A DNA stretch of 64,000 nucleotides. Origin: Drosophila persimilis (Eukaryota > Arthropoda > Insecta > Diptera > Drosophilidae). Under the pieces are notes generated by a model that was given only the letters and a program-made list of their open reading frames with translations, was not told where the DNA came from and searched no databases. The position numbers were made by a program, and so were the translations under genes. Of the stretch, positions 45,237 to 56,662 are shown in pieces. The DNA is taken from contig NW_020825288.1 in assembly GCF_003286085.1 (NCBI RefSeq), positions 6,076,001 to 6,140,000 on the forward strand. Direction: 5' to 3'. How positions within the stretch are numbered: position 1 is the stretch's first letter; each line of letters opens with the position of its first letter.

Positions 45237-46854
45237 ATGCGATCGCTGCCTCTGCCTCTGGATATCGTCGGGCTGGTGTCGCTGATCGTTGTCGCTATGT
45301 GGTGGCTGCAACAGGTGACGGCCACCCTACGTCAATCCCGCGAAATTATCATAACAGATGCGGTAGGTATCCAGCGGGGCGCCTCAATCGAGGGGGGGTT
45401 CGGAGCGTATCGGATCTGGGGAGGCCCTGGCGCGCACAGCGGCTCGCTCGCAGAATTCCTAATTACCTGAATGTCACAACGCACGCGTCTCGTGGCCTCC
45501 AAATGTCAAGCAGTATACGAATAAATGTGCCAACATTTTGTGTGTTTCGTTTGTGTTTCGACTTTTGGGCTTCGCCTCGGATCGTGTGTGTTGTTTGCAC
45601 AGAGTGAGACAAACTTCCTGGCTCCACTCCACCACTAATGATGTGTCGTTGCAGGTGCGGCGCATACAGAACGATGGCTACAACGTCGAACGCCACACGG
45701 TGACAACAAAGGATGGCTATGTGCTGACGCTACATCGCATACCGCAGGTGGACCCCAATGACGGCACAGTGCTGCGCCGACCTGTTGTCTTCCTGCTCTC
45801 CGGCCTGTACGCCTCGTCGGATGTGTGAGTAACACCAGAAGCAGCGCTGCTTCCGCTTGCCCCAGATACAAGAACACTCGCGAACTGCATTTCCCATTTC
45901 CCTTGCAGCTGGCTGCTGAACGGACGCGAAGATTCGCTGGCCTATCTGCTGTGGCGCGCCGGCTACGATGTGTGGCTGGGCAACAATCGGGGGAACATTT
46001 ACTGCCGGCATAACCTCTGGATGAACGCCACAGAGAGGGAGTTCTGGAACTTCAGCTGGCACGAGATGAGCATCTACGACATGCCCGCCCAGGTCGACTA
46101 CGTGCTGCGAGCCAGCGGTGTGGCGAGGATGCACTTCGTGGGCATCTCGCAGGGCGGCACCATCTTCCTCGTGTTCAACTCGATGATGCCGCAATATAAT
46201 ACGGTCTTTAAGACGGCCACCCTGCTGGCTCCGGTGGCCTATGTGAGTAATACGAAGAGCGGGCTGGCCAAGATCGTCGGACCCATACTGGGGACGCGCA
46301 ACTACATCTCCAAGATGCTCGAGGGCGTCGAGATGTTCTCCACGAACAAGTTCTTCAAGAAGCTCCTCTCAATGACCTGCCTGGATAACGAGAAGCCGCT
46401 GGTGTGCATCACGCGTCTCTGGCCCGCCGTTGGCTATGACACTCGGTTCCTTAACAAAACCCTTCTGCCGGATCTGATGGCCAACTTCCCCACTGGCGGA
46501 TCAGTCAAGCAGCTGATGCACTACTTCCAGGGCTACGTGTCCACCAAGTTCCGGCAGTACGACTACGGCCCGGAGCGGAACTGGCTGCACTACCAGCAAC
46601 TGGAGCCGCCGGAGTATGCCCTGGAGAAGGTGTCGACGCCCATAACCATTTTCTTCTCGGAAAACGACTACATTGTCGCCCCGGCCGACATCTGGAAGCT
46701 CTTGACGCGGCTGCCCAATGTCGAGGCCGCGTACAAGGTGCCCTGGAAGCGATGGAATCATTTCGATTTCATCTGCGGCCTGGGGGTACGAGAATACATC
46801 TTCGACAACATAGTGGTATCCATGAATCGCTACGAGCACCGACGACGTCGCTAG
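45237..46854 (+). CDS. Acid lipase (alpha/beta-hydrolase) with N-terminal membrane anchor
   Basis: Three exons: 45237-45362, 45655-45824 and 45909-46854, giving 413 residues. The family cleaves triglycerides or cholesteryl esters, usually in gut lumen or lysosome. The catalytic triad is visible: Ser179 in GISQGG, Asp352 in SENDYIV, His383 in RWNHFDF. The oxyanion-side motif RRPVVFLLSGLYASSDV and the conserved GYDVWLGNNRGN and FWNFSWHEM blocks are present. The N-terminus (LDIVGLVSLIVVAMWWL) is a strong hydrophobic helix followed by a polar spacer; it may be an uncleaved anchor rather than a signal peptide. It is the only plus-strand member of the cluster and is convergent with the next lipase. 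Confidence 0.9.
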
Positions 46855-46997
46855 AGATGCCCTCGAAATGGATGGAAAGGCCAGAGAAGGGCTGCAGCCA
46901 GAACTATCAATAGTGCCAAAAAAAATAACTTGTAAATTTACGAACTAGAGTCTTTGGTTGATCCGGCGATCAACTCTGAATCAACGCGTACTGATTA

Positions 46998-47003
46998 ATA
47001 AAT
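46998..47003 (+). terminator. Poly(A) signal of the plus-strand lipase
   Basis: AATAAATAAATAAT run 140 bp after the stop codon. It lies close to the stop of the convergent lipase, so the two 3'UTRs nearly touch. Confidence 0.55.
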
Positions 47004-47055
47004 AAATAATATATTTAGCTTAGAGTAGATCCCAAATCACATCGATAGACTTCAT

Positions 47056-48300
47056 TTATTTATTTCGGTCCGTTTCGTACTTACTGATGAGCTTTACAAT
47101 CGGCCTATTCAGAGTTGTACCCACAGCACGTGCAAACTGAAACTCAATGTGACTATAATACGGAATATGATGTAGTTCACACAAGGACAATTTCTCTGCC
47201 AGAAGGAGCACATTCTCCTTGGATACCACAAAGTCAGAGGAGCTGTAGTAGAGATTGATCGGAGACTTTGGCTTCACATACTTCAGGGGATAATCGGGCG
47301 GCCATGAGCTCCCATAGATAAGCCTGTTCGTCTTTTTGCCATGATCGTACATACAGAATCTCGAAGACCTTTTTAGTTGCAGGTAATGCTTCAGCTGTCT
47401 CGACGAGATCCCCGCCGGAAGGGTTTTCAGAATAAGCATTATAATAGCCTTTGAGGATTAAATGTGCGCCATAAGTTTAGCATTTGATCAATTGATACTC
47501 ACTTTGCTGATTTGATCTCCATTTATACCGTATACCATCATAAATAAAGCCGCGCAAATCGATTTCATTGGTCGGACACTGCAAAATATCGAGGCCCAAC
47601 TGGGTATTCCATGGCGGTTACTAAACCACTCTCGGTCGTCAAATGCCAGGATTACTTTTTCAACGATGCTGCCCAAACCCGTGTTCATGTTTCTAAGAAA
47701 CGCGGCAGGTGCCGTCAAGTGTGATGTCTTAATTTTTTCGTTATATTCTGGCCGCATACTGAGCATCACGAGAAATTGGGTGGCCCCTTGAGAGTACCCC
47801 ACATAGTGCAGGGATCTTTGGCTAGTTCTATCCAAAACGTAGTCAATGCTCGCGGGCAGGTCCCTAGTGCCCATTTCATGCCAGCTAAAATTCCAGAAAC
47901 TTTTGTGCTTGGGATCCATGTATTTGTGTAGGCGAGAGTAGGTGTTTCCCCGTGAGTTTCCCAGCCACACATCGAATCCCGCATCTGCGAGCAAGTAGGG
48001 TAGGCCGTCAGAGGGTCCGATCAACAGATAGGAGTCCGAGGAGCCGCTCATTCCATGCATCATAAAGACCACCGGCTTGGGGCTTTGCGCATTTCTTGCG
48101 TTGGGCGAATTTGGAATGTGTACTAGCTTTAGTATATAGTTATCGGTTGTTTCCACGGAGTGCTCCTCCACTGGATAATTGTAAGAAGCTAGAATTTCCG
48201 GCTAAAATTCCAATTCTAAAGAATACTTATTGAAACATCTTACTATTTCACTCACGCCGGACGTGTACCATGAATATACCAGGAAAAGGCCTATAAACAT
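47056..48300 (-). CDS. Acid lipase, secreted
   Basis: Three exons: 48300-48256, 48201-47503 and 47448-47056, giving 378 residues. Exon 1 encodes a signal peptide (MFIGLFLVYSWYTSG). The triad is Ser152 in GYSQGA, Asp320 in SSSDFVV and His348 in YYSHIEF. Family blocks (KPVVFMMHGMSGSSDSYL, GFDVWLGNSRGN, FWNFSWHEMG) are intact. The second intron sits at the same codon position as in the two lipases to the right, so all three minus-strand genes share a common ancestor, although this one has diverged far more. Confidence 0.88.
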
Positions 48301-48720
48301 TTTGTTACCGATGTAATCGATTGCTTTACTGTAACTAACAATCGATCGTAGGAATTTTCAAGCTGTTGGTTCCGCATACAACTTAAAGCCTTGCAAATTC
48401 GATTAAGCTGTTACAACAATTCGCTACTGAAAATTGTAGAGATGCAATATCTTGATCATGATGATCTTAGGCTCTGCAAAGATGATTTAAGCAAGGAATT
48501 CGTTGTGGAAACAAAGAGAAATTGCAATCCACTTTCTAGGTCGTACCGGAAAGAACTACATTAATTTTAAACTTACGATCGATGATGTTATTTTCATGCA
48601 GAAAATTCAATTGTCTCCAGTTCGTACGGTGGGTCTGCCTTAGGGCCGGACAGAACAAAGCAGGATGGATGGAAGTTTTCATAAAAATTACCACTGAGAC
48701 TTTCGTTTTGTAAGGAGCCC
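48301..48720. other. Intergenic region between lipases
   Basis: AT-rich sequence upstream of one lipase and downstream of the next. Includes ATCGAT and repeated GATCATGATGATC-type sequence near 48450. No gene seen. Confidence 0.5.
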
Positions 48721-48775
48721 TTCAGTTTAATAGATATCGTATACGCATCTTACTGGTACTACTCTTACTTATTCA

Positions 48776-50084
48776 TTAGCGGTGATGCTGATTAGCTTCG
48801 CTTAAACGAGATTCAAAAGCATTGGCAATGTTAACAATATCATTGTTAACATAAAACTTTAGATTATTGCCGAACACATAGTCAATGTGACCCCATTCGG
48901 ACAATTGATGAGGATGTCCCCGTGCGTTGGGCAAAGAATTGATGGTCAGCAGGACATCCTCCACGGCTGCCATACCATCGTTGTCGCTATAGTAAAAATC
49001 AACGGGGCTCAAAGGGTTTACTTCATTTAGCGGATAGTCTGGTGGATCTGAAGTGCCATAGATCGCGAGATTCTCTCTTTTTCCGAAGTCGTAGAGGGCG
49101 AATCGGCCGGAATCGATAAGTTGGGCATAATGCTTAATTTGTCGAGTTGAAATACCCGCTGCAGCAGTGGCCGCAATCGCCGGCAATAGTGTCTGGGAAA
49201 GATAACTGATATGGTATCGATATGATATGATTAGGGGATAGTGGACATCACAAACCGTATTTAAATGTTTTGAGGGACCGCCAGACATCAGAAAGGCAAA
49301 ATTTCGGCATAATGTGTGTCTTATAAGAAGTACGCTGCACAGGGACGAAAATATTCTGCTCCAAAATGGAGTATTATACATCAACTCCATGTCGCTCAGC
49401 TTCAGGTAAAAATTCTTTATAATTTTGAATAGCTTTGATGGCATTTTTCCGCTGAAAGCAACCGGCCCGAGAAGATGGCTCGTCTTCACTTTGATATTAT
49501 ACTCAGGTCGCATCGAGAGCATCGCCAGAAAAGAAGTAGCTCCCTGCGAGTGGCCCACATAGTGGACAGCCGTTTGTCCAGTCATACTCAGTATAAAGTC
49601 GATCGTGGTGGTGGTGTCATATATTCCGATTTCGTGCCAGTCGAACCGCCAGAAATCCTTGTTATTAGGGCTAATGGTCAGGTGCTTACGTGAATAGGAG
49701 TTCCCCCGGCTGTTGATCAGCCAAACGTCATAGCCCTCGTCGGCCAGTAGGAATGGCAGACCTTGGTCTGGTCCGATAATCACCCAGTAGTCAGAGGAGC
49801 AAGTCAGGCCATGGACGAAAAGGACGGCGGGCTTCGGTCCCGACGTGCTGGGACGGCGAGGAGAGTTCGGAATCCGATAGAGGGCAAGTATGTAACCATC
49901 TTGGGTCACCGCCGTATGCTTCTCCACGGGATAGTTGTGCATCCTGATATAGTCGCCCTGGCAGCACAATGCAATCATAAGAATGAAATAGCCCCCAAGA
50001 CACAGCACTCACCGTATCCTTCAGAGCGACTCCCCCCAATATGTTCACCACAAGAACTATCCACCTTAAGAGGATCTGTGCCAT
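48776..50084 (-). CDS. Acid lipase, tandem copy A
   Basis: Three exons: 50084-50013, 49957-49256 and 49192-48776, giving 396 residues. Exon 1 encodes a signal peptide (MAQILLRWIVLVVNILGGVA). Triad: Ser161 in GHSQGA, Asp330 in SDNDGM, His360 in WGHIDY. The first intron is 55 nt, the second 63 nt with donor GTTTGT and acceptor TTTCCCAG. The second intron has no stop in frame, so an unspliced read-through would add 21 residues; the paralogue's equivalent contains a stop, which supports splicing. It resembles the CG11598/CG11608-type lipase cluster of D. melanogaster, from memory. Confidence 0.88.
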
Positions 50085-50711
50085 TATACGATTCGATTTC
50101 GCCGGGAAATAGTTCGATACTAAATCGATGCAGCGTTAAAATATATACGAGATCTTTTTTGGCATACATTTAAATAGCATTCAAATCAGATGAGATTCAG
50201 GTCTTAGTCACGGTTTTTGCGGCGTTTATGTAATCTAAATTTTTAATTTCCACGTGATGCGGAGAACATTAATCCTCGTCCTTCAAAACCATTTAATACC
50301 AAGTAACACTTGGAATATACAAATGTTTATAGGGACATGCGACAGGGGGGCATTCTTTATTCTGGTTTATGTGTGTTGCGTTTTTTTTTTTCTGATTTCA
50401 GGTGTGTAGAAGGGGGACTGGAAAATATTGAAAATAAACTTGCTCCATCCAAAAAGTATGCAACCAGTATGTATGTACACTCCCCGACACTTGAATACGA
50501 GACACTAAATCGTACTCTTCAGGCACTACTATTTCCGGCACAAGCCAAAGTAAACGGTGAACTTAATTTTCCTCAAATCTCTAATTTCAATCTCAAATTT
50601 CCGTTCTTAAAAAATGAGACACTTGAATACGATAATCATATAGAAAAATTTTTTATTTTGGATGTATCTTCTATATATCTTGGTACTACTGGTACTACTC
50701 TTACTTATTCA
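50085..50711. other. 5' flank of lipase copy A
   Basis: Shared with 52014-52710 in the right copy. Contains the presumed promoter: ATACGATTCGATTTCG followed by a TTAAAATATATACGAG element on plus (a TATA-like TATATTTTAA on minus) about 50 bp from the ATG. Short frames here are not coding. Confidence 0.5.
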
Positions 50712-52013
50712 TTAGCGGTGATGCTGATTAGCTTCGCTTAAACGAGATTCAAATGCATTGGCAATGTTAACAATATCATTGTTAACATAAAACTTTAGAT
50801 TATTGCCGAACACATAGTCAATGTGGCCCCAGTCGGAAAATTGATGACGATGTCCCCGGGCGTTGGGCAAAGAATCGATGGTCAGCAGTACATCCTCCAC
50901 GGATGCCATACCATCGTTTTCGCTATAGTAAAAATCAATGGGGCTCAAAGGGTTTACTTCATTTAGCGGATAGTCTGGTGGATCTGTGGTGCCATAGATG
51001 GCGAGATTGTCCCTTTTTCCGAAGTCGAAGAGGGCGAATCGTCCGGAATCGATAAGTTGGACATAATGCTTAATTTGTCGAGTTGAAATACCCGCTGAAG
51101 CAGTGGCCGCCATCGCCGGCAATAGTGTCTGGGAAAGATAACTGATATGGTATGATCGATATGATATGATTAGCGGACAGCACGAACCATATTTAAATGT
51201 CTTGAAGAACCGCCGGAAATCAGAAAGGCCACATTTCGGCATAATATGTGTCTTAGAAGGAGTACGGTGCACAGGGACGAAAATATTCTGCTCCAAAAGG
51301 GAGTATTATACTTCAACTCCATGTCGCCCAGCTGAAGGTAAAAGTTATTTATAGCTTTAAATAGCTTTGATGGCATTTTTCCGCTGAAAGCAACCGGCCC
51401 GAGAAGATGGCTCGTCTTCACTTTGATATTATACTCAGGTCGCATCGAGAGCATCGCCAGAAAAGAAGTAGCTCCCTGCGAGTGGCCCACATAGTGGACA
51501 GCCGTTTGTCCAGTCATACTCAGTATAAAGTCGATGGAGGTTGTGGTGTCATATATTCCGATTTCGTGCCAGTCGAACTGCCAGAAATCCTTGCTATTAG
51601 GGCTAATGGTCAGGTGCTTACGTGAATAGATGTTCCCCCGGCTGTTGATCAGCCAAACGTCATAGCCTTCGTCGGCCAGTAGGAATGGCAGACCTTGGTC
51701 TGGTCCGATAATCACCCAGTAGTCAGAGGAGCAAGTCATGCCATGGACGAAAAGGACGGCGGGCTTCGGTCCCGACGTGCTGGGACGGCGAGGAGAGTTC
51801 GGAATCCGATAGAGGGCAAGTATGTAACCATCTTGGGTCACCGCCGTATGCTTCTCCACGGGATAGTTGTGCATCCTGATATAGTCGCCCTGGCAGCACA
51901 ATGCAATCATAAGAACGAAATAGCCAAGACACAGCACTCACCGTATCCTTCAGAGCGACTCCCCCCAATATGTTCACCACAAGAACTATCCACCTTAAGA
52001 GGATCTGTGCCAT
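50712..52013 (-). CDS. Acid lipase, tandem copy B
   Basis: Three exons: 52013-51942, 51889-51188 and 51128-50712, giving 396 residues, the same length as copy A and nearly the same sequence. Signal peptide MAQILLRWIVLVVNILGGVA is the same as in copy A. The triad motifs GHSQGA, SENDGM and WGHIDY are all kept. Introns are 52 and 59 nt. The second, with donor GTTCGT, contains a stop and shifts frame, so it must be removed. Differences from copy A cluster around the last exon junction and in the lid region. Both copies look functional, so dosage or slight substrate divergence is possible. Confidence 0.88.
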
Positions 52014-53139
52014 TATACGATTCGATTTCGCTGGGAAATAGTTCGATACTAAATCGATGCAGCGATAAAATATATACGAGTTTTTTTTTGGCATACATTT
52101 AAATAGCATTCAAATCAGATGAGATTCAGGTCTTAGTCACGGTTAGATTGAATAAACTCTCTGTAGATGACGTTTGCGGCGTTAACATAGTCAAAATTTT
52201 TAATTTCCACGTGATGCGGAGAACAATAATCCTGCGTCCTTCAAACCCATTTAATACCAAGTAACACTTGGAATGTACAAATGTTTAAAGGGACATGCGA
52301 CAGGGGGGCATTCTTTATTCTGGCAGGGAAGGATGGGAAAATAAACTTGATCTATTTTGTCTTTCTGCTTGCTTGGACGTTGACATGCAATGTCTGCATC
52401 TTGCAAGAGGCGATACAATTACTGCACCGTCAAGTGGTCCCCGTCACATCCATCCAAAAAGTATGCAACCAGTATGTATGTACACTCGCCGACACTTGAA
52501 TACGACACACTAAATCGTACACTTCAGGCACTACTATTTCCGGCACAAGCCAAAGAAAACGGTGTACCTAATTTTCCTCTATATTAGCATAAATTAAAAA
52601 AGAAATAGTAGTAATATTCATCAAAGTAGATTGAGGAAAACAGTTTAATTGAAATAACTCAAATTTCCGTTCTTCAAAAATGCGACACATGAATACGACA
52701 ATCATACGACAAGGTCGCGACCGGACATCGAAAAAATTCTCAAAAAACAATTAGAGTGTCCTTATTATGAGAAAGAAATTTGGGGTATGGTAAGTCCTAT
52801 TCAAAGGACGGAAAATCGAAAATAAAAACCTCGAAGGAAGTAGGTTAAACTAGGTGTGTTTTAAGTGAACAATAATGTTTTAAAGCTGAAAGTCCTGTCT
52901 AGTAGTAATGTTAAACCGAATATCTGAATTGAGTAATATGACTTCCGATCATGGACAGAGAACAATTAACCCATTGTTGACCATAACCCATAACCATAAC
53001 CATACCCCAGTTCAGTGGAAAGATATCGTAGGGTTCTTTGATGAATCGTCAAGAAGAATTTACAACCAGAACTATTTGTCGCGTTTCCCTCAAGGTGTGC
53101 ACCCAAATAAATAAAAGGGGCTTAGGTGGGCTAAGTTCG
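52014..53139. other. Region between lipase B and the polyQ gene promoter
   Basis: Left part is the duplicated lipase 5' flank (to about 52710), which includes a 30-bp stretch near 52144 not found in copy A. Near 52978-53003 there are CCATAACCATAACC-type repeats. No supported gene; the 68-residue frame at 52908-53114 (+) has no coding character I trust. Confidence 0.5.
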
Positions 53140-53145
53140 TTTTTT

Positions 53146-53211
53146 CATCGGTATATTTGCGGTATATTTTGAAATGTAGGCGGTATATTTTTGAGGTATA
53201 TTTTATCGATA
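53146..53211 (+). promoter_or_regulatory. Promoter array: four GGTATATTT motifs followed by a DRE
   Basis: CGGTATATTT occurs at about 53149, 53160 and 53180, and AGGTATATTTT at about 53195, followed by the DNA replication-related element TATCGATA at 53204-53211. Both motif classes belong to broad housekeeping promoters in flies. It lies about 200 bp upstream of the polyQ gene start codon and resembles the array in front of mbo. Confidence 0.7.
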
Positions 53212-53405
53212 GGTCCAATAAGGACAACTGCTTGCAAGGACAACACAATTTTTTCTCCTTTTGTGCCTCCCAATTAGTGCAGTCTCGTCCCTATTCCAAT
53301 TGGAGAACTCCTAAGAGCCGTTAGAGTCCCGAATCCAAAATGCATTGGTGGCGTCCCAGCGAATAGATGCCGCTGCAGTAGCCAGACAGTAGCCCACAGC
53401 CGAAA

Positions 53406-54464
53406 ATGAACAATTTGGTAAGTGGGTGGTAGTGGTGGTGGCCGTTTGTGTATGTGTAGGCGTGTCTGTGTGGGGTTTCATGGTGTGCGGCCTGTGTATC
53501 AATTGTTGCAGGAGCACGTCAAGCACTTCTACCCAGAAAACTATAAATTGGATCTTTCGGAGACGATGAAGGCGGCACTATCCAAGGGTCCCGGCGTCGG
53601 GGGCGTGGCCAGTGGGTCATCGCACAGCGACATGCTGCCGCAGCCGAATGCCGGACTTCCCGGCGTGGGCTATGTGACCGAGAAGCTCTACATGCTGCTG
53701 CAGCTCTATTTGCAGAACAAGGGCTGGAACCCGAGCGCCGAGCTGCTGCAGTGCTTCAGCGATCTGAAGGACAACGCCATGCTGCCCAGTGCCGCCTATC
53801 TGCAGTAAGTGTACAAATGTTGTAAGTTTATATGAATACCCTCCACTGAATCAAGTTCGTCCTCTTCATTAATAGGGTCTTGGCCAATCGACTGACGCTA
53901 GACTCACAGGGTCGCCTGATTCTGCGCGATAATGGAAAGATTGTTCTGCCGTTTGAGCATTTCGCCAATGCGGTCATGCTAAAGCACATGTCCGGTCCCC
54001 ACGGGCTTCATCTAAGTGTGGACGCCACAGTGCGGGCTGTAATCGAGTCCTACACGATTGGGCGGGATCAGTTCGGGATGGAAAAGGAGTTCATTATCGA
54101 GGTGGTCCAGTCGTGCCCCAGCCCCGCCTGCCGCTACTACAAGAACCATATGGGCATCTCACCCATGCCATTCATGGAGCAACAGTATCCTGGCGTGAAT
54201 ACGCCCGACTTTTTGCAACGACTCTCCCATCTGCCGCCCAGCAGTGCAGCCGGAGGAAATGCTGCAGCTGGCTCTGCTTCCAGCGCTGCCAGCAGCACCA
54301 GCTCAAGCAATGTGGAAATCGACTTATCCAAGTCGACGGGCTCCAAGGTGACACAGGTTCCAGTGCCGCCGCAACTCCAGCATCTGACCAAGCAGCAGCA
54401 GAACAGCATCCAGACGCAGCTCTCACAGATCAGTGCTGCCGCCGCACATCATCAACAGCAGCAA

Positions 54465-54496
<32 letters not shown>

Positions 54497-55494
54497 GCAA
54501 CAACAGCAACAACAACAGCAGCAGGCCCAGGCGCAGGCCAAGCACCAGCAACAGCTTACGGCGGCTCTGATACAGCAACAAAATCGAGTGCTCGCCCAGC
54601 AGAGCCTTGAGAAGCTAAGCAATTTGAGTCCGCTGGAGAAGCAGCGTGTGTTTGCTCAACTGGATCCTAAGCACTTTGATCCCATGGCCGTGGCCGCAGC
54701 AGCAGCCAATTTACAGATCCAGGGACTAATGCAATCGCAGGCAGTGGCCGCTGCCGTGGCCGCAAATCAGCAGCCGACTCCGGCCACCAGCACATCCACG
54801 TCCGGGGGCTCCGGTGTCAGTTCACAAACCCATCACCATCCAATGCCACCACCATCGCAGTCGCCGCACTCATCTTCATCGTCTTCCTCGCACTCGTCGC
54901 TGGATCAGCTATCACATAAGAATGCAGCAGATTCCTTGCGGTTAGTTTAGATTTTTGGCATTTATTAGTTCTTAGTGCGAGTTTTTCTCCTTGCAGCTCA
55001 AATCTTGATTCGATTGAGTCGAACAAAGATCTACTGGCCCTGCACAACGGGGCCTGGGCCACCAGTGATGCCAATCGCTTGGACCACATGGCTGTTGGCC
55101 AGGACAAGATTGTACGCATTTTTTCCGAACTTATGCGGAACATGTCTCGCATGAAGACCTACATACGTCCATCTATGTGCAAGCCCTACGGCAAGCAGAG
55201 CGAGAGTCTGCAGAAGAGTAAGTAAAGCGATAACCGGTTTATTCGTATTTGTATTCGTCTGCGATATTAGACACTGACTTTGCATTTGCAGCACTCATGG
55301 ACACAATTCAGATTGTGCAAACGCTGCGCAACTGCTTGCCGGCTCCCCACATACCGGTCTCCTCCTGGAAGAGTGAGAGTGAGGGTAACTTGGGTGCAGG
55401 TGTTAGTGTCGGCGTTGGCGTCGCCGTTCCACAAGGACTAAATTTGAGCGCCGCCTTGGGTCTGCCATCGGGCAGATTGGACAACATGCACTAG
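53406..55494 (+). CDS. PolyQ protein with conserved N- and C-terminal domains, function unknown
   Basis: Five exons: 53406-53417, 53512-53804, 53876-54940, 54997-55217 and 55292-55494, giving 597 residues. Exon 1 encodes only MNNL. Residues 5-200 form a well-ordered, conserved-looking region with a LisH-like helix pair (VTEKLYMLLQLYLQNKGW) and a second block (RLTLDSQGRLILRDNGKIVLP read in parts). The middle is low complexity, with a polyQ tract of roughly 25 residues near 295-320 and Ala and Ser runs. Residues about 490-560 form another conserved helical block (KIVRIFSELMRNMSRMKTY, QIVQTLRNCLPAPHIPVSSW). The third exon ends with a less usual donor, GTTAGT. The pattern suggests a nuclear cofactor, but I could not name the family. 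Confidence 0.82.
54460..54525 (+). repeat. CAG/CAA repeat encoding polyglutamine
   Basis: Mixed CAG and CAA codons (about two dozen glutamines after two histidines), then QAQAQ. CAA interruptions make the tract less prone to slippage than pure CAG. Confidence 0.9.
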
Positions 55495-56620
55495 GCGGGG
55501 ATGGTAAGAGAGATTCTCTAAGATGAACCCAACAGAATGATATCATTTCATACACTTAACGCTCGAATTCTTCCAGAATGTCGAGAATACATAGTATTAC
55601 ATATACATAAACCCATTTATATGATAAGGATAGAGGTTCACCTTCATAGGCTTGACTCCAGTTTTCCTTTTAGCAATTATGTGCCATGTTCAACACAAGA
55701 CTTGATTTCGTTTCAACACTTGACTGACATTTAGATGTGTATGAGTATATATTTCGACCCGATCCGGATGGGGATTATGGTTGGGTGCGGTGCCCATGCG
55801 CTGTACAAGGGGTCATCCTCGCATAATACCAGGTTGAGCCTTGTAGGGTGCATCGAAACAGCGGTTGGAACCGTTTTTTATGAATCTAAGTATCTTCTTT
55901 ACTGACTTATTCCTCACCTCACTCTGTACTTCCCGATTTGGCATACAAAATTAACACGCAAAATGGAGAATTAGTTAAAAAATTGGCAAAACGTCTGTGA
56001 TATTTAAATTATGTTGGCAAATGGAAAGAAAAACTAAATTTAACTTTTTTTTATATATTGTGTGCCCTTTGTTGTGACGATTTTACAATACTTACTTTGT
56101 GCAATACCTACTAAGCATCTATTCTTAACTATGTATTCCTGTGCAATTGACGACTTCTCACCCATATCAAAACCCAACTCGAATCTAACATGGCAGCATG
56201 CCCGCCCCCACGCTACATAATATTATACAAACGAGTATGTAGACGCATAAGATTTATATTATATTTTGCATTAGAAATACATACATATTTAGGTGTATCG
56301 CGGCTCATCGATTGAGAATGTTGAGTCTAGGAAGAGATGAGACAAAAGGAGTTGTGTTTAAATTTAAGAAGCAGAAGAAGATGTGAAGATATGAAGGGTT
56401 GTATTCCAGCTACACGCATACGTATAGTATAGGCTATTTAAATATACTTTATTCCGCCGTGCTCATCATTGAAATATCCGAATCGTAGCATGCAAACAGT
56501 ATTAAACCCAATAAAAAGACACTTGCAAACCATAAGTATTTATCTAGCTAAAGTGAATGCATTTAGCATAACATAACATAATCGCTTGATGTTTATCTTC
56601 TGGACTTAAATAAACATTTT
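55495..56620 (+). other. 3'UTR of the polyQ gene
   Basis: About 1.1 kb of AT-rich sequence after the stop, with AATAAA at 56512-56517 and 56609-56614. No coding frames. Confidence 0.55.
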
Positions 56621-56662
56621 ATTCTATAAACGAATATTTATTTTTAATTTACCGATGAAGAA

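Larger units (their letters stand above)
48720..52710. repeat. Tandem duplication of about 1.95 kb, two copies
   Basis: Left copy about 48745-50645, right copy about 50685-52710. Each holds a whole lipase gene plus about 500 bp of 5' flank. Coding parts are nearly identical; the flanks differ by small insertions and substitutions. At the junction near 50682-50700 the sequence GGTACTACT occurs twice in a row, while it occurs once at the left end. Confidence 0.9.

Noticed and set aside
49958-50012. Alternative lipase N-termini reading through the first introns (copy A and copy B)
   Set aside because: The frame opens with a GTG inside a consensus intron; the upstream exon with ATG and signal peptide splices in frame in both copies.
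52978-53003. Telomere-like repeat CCATAACC
   Set aside because: Only a few imperfect units; Drosophila lacks short telomeric repeats, so this is a simple repeat.
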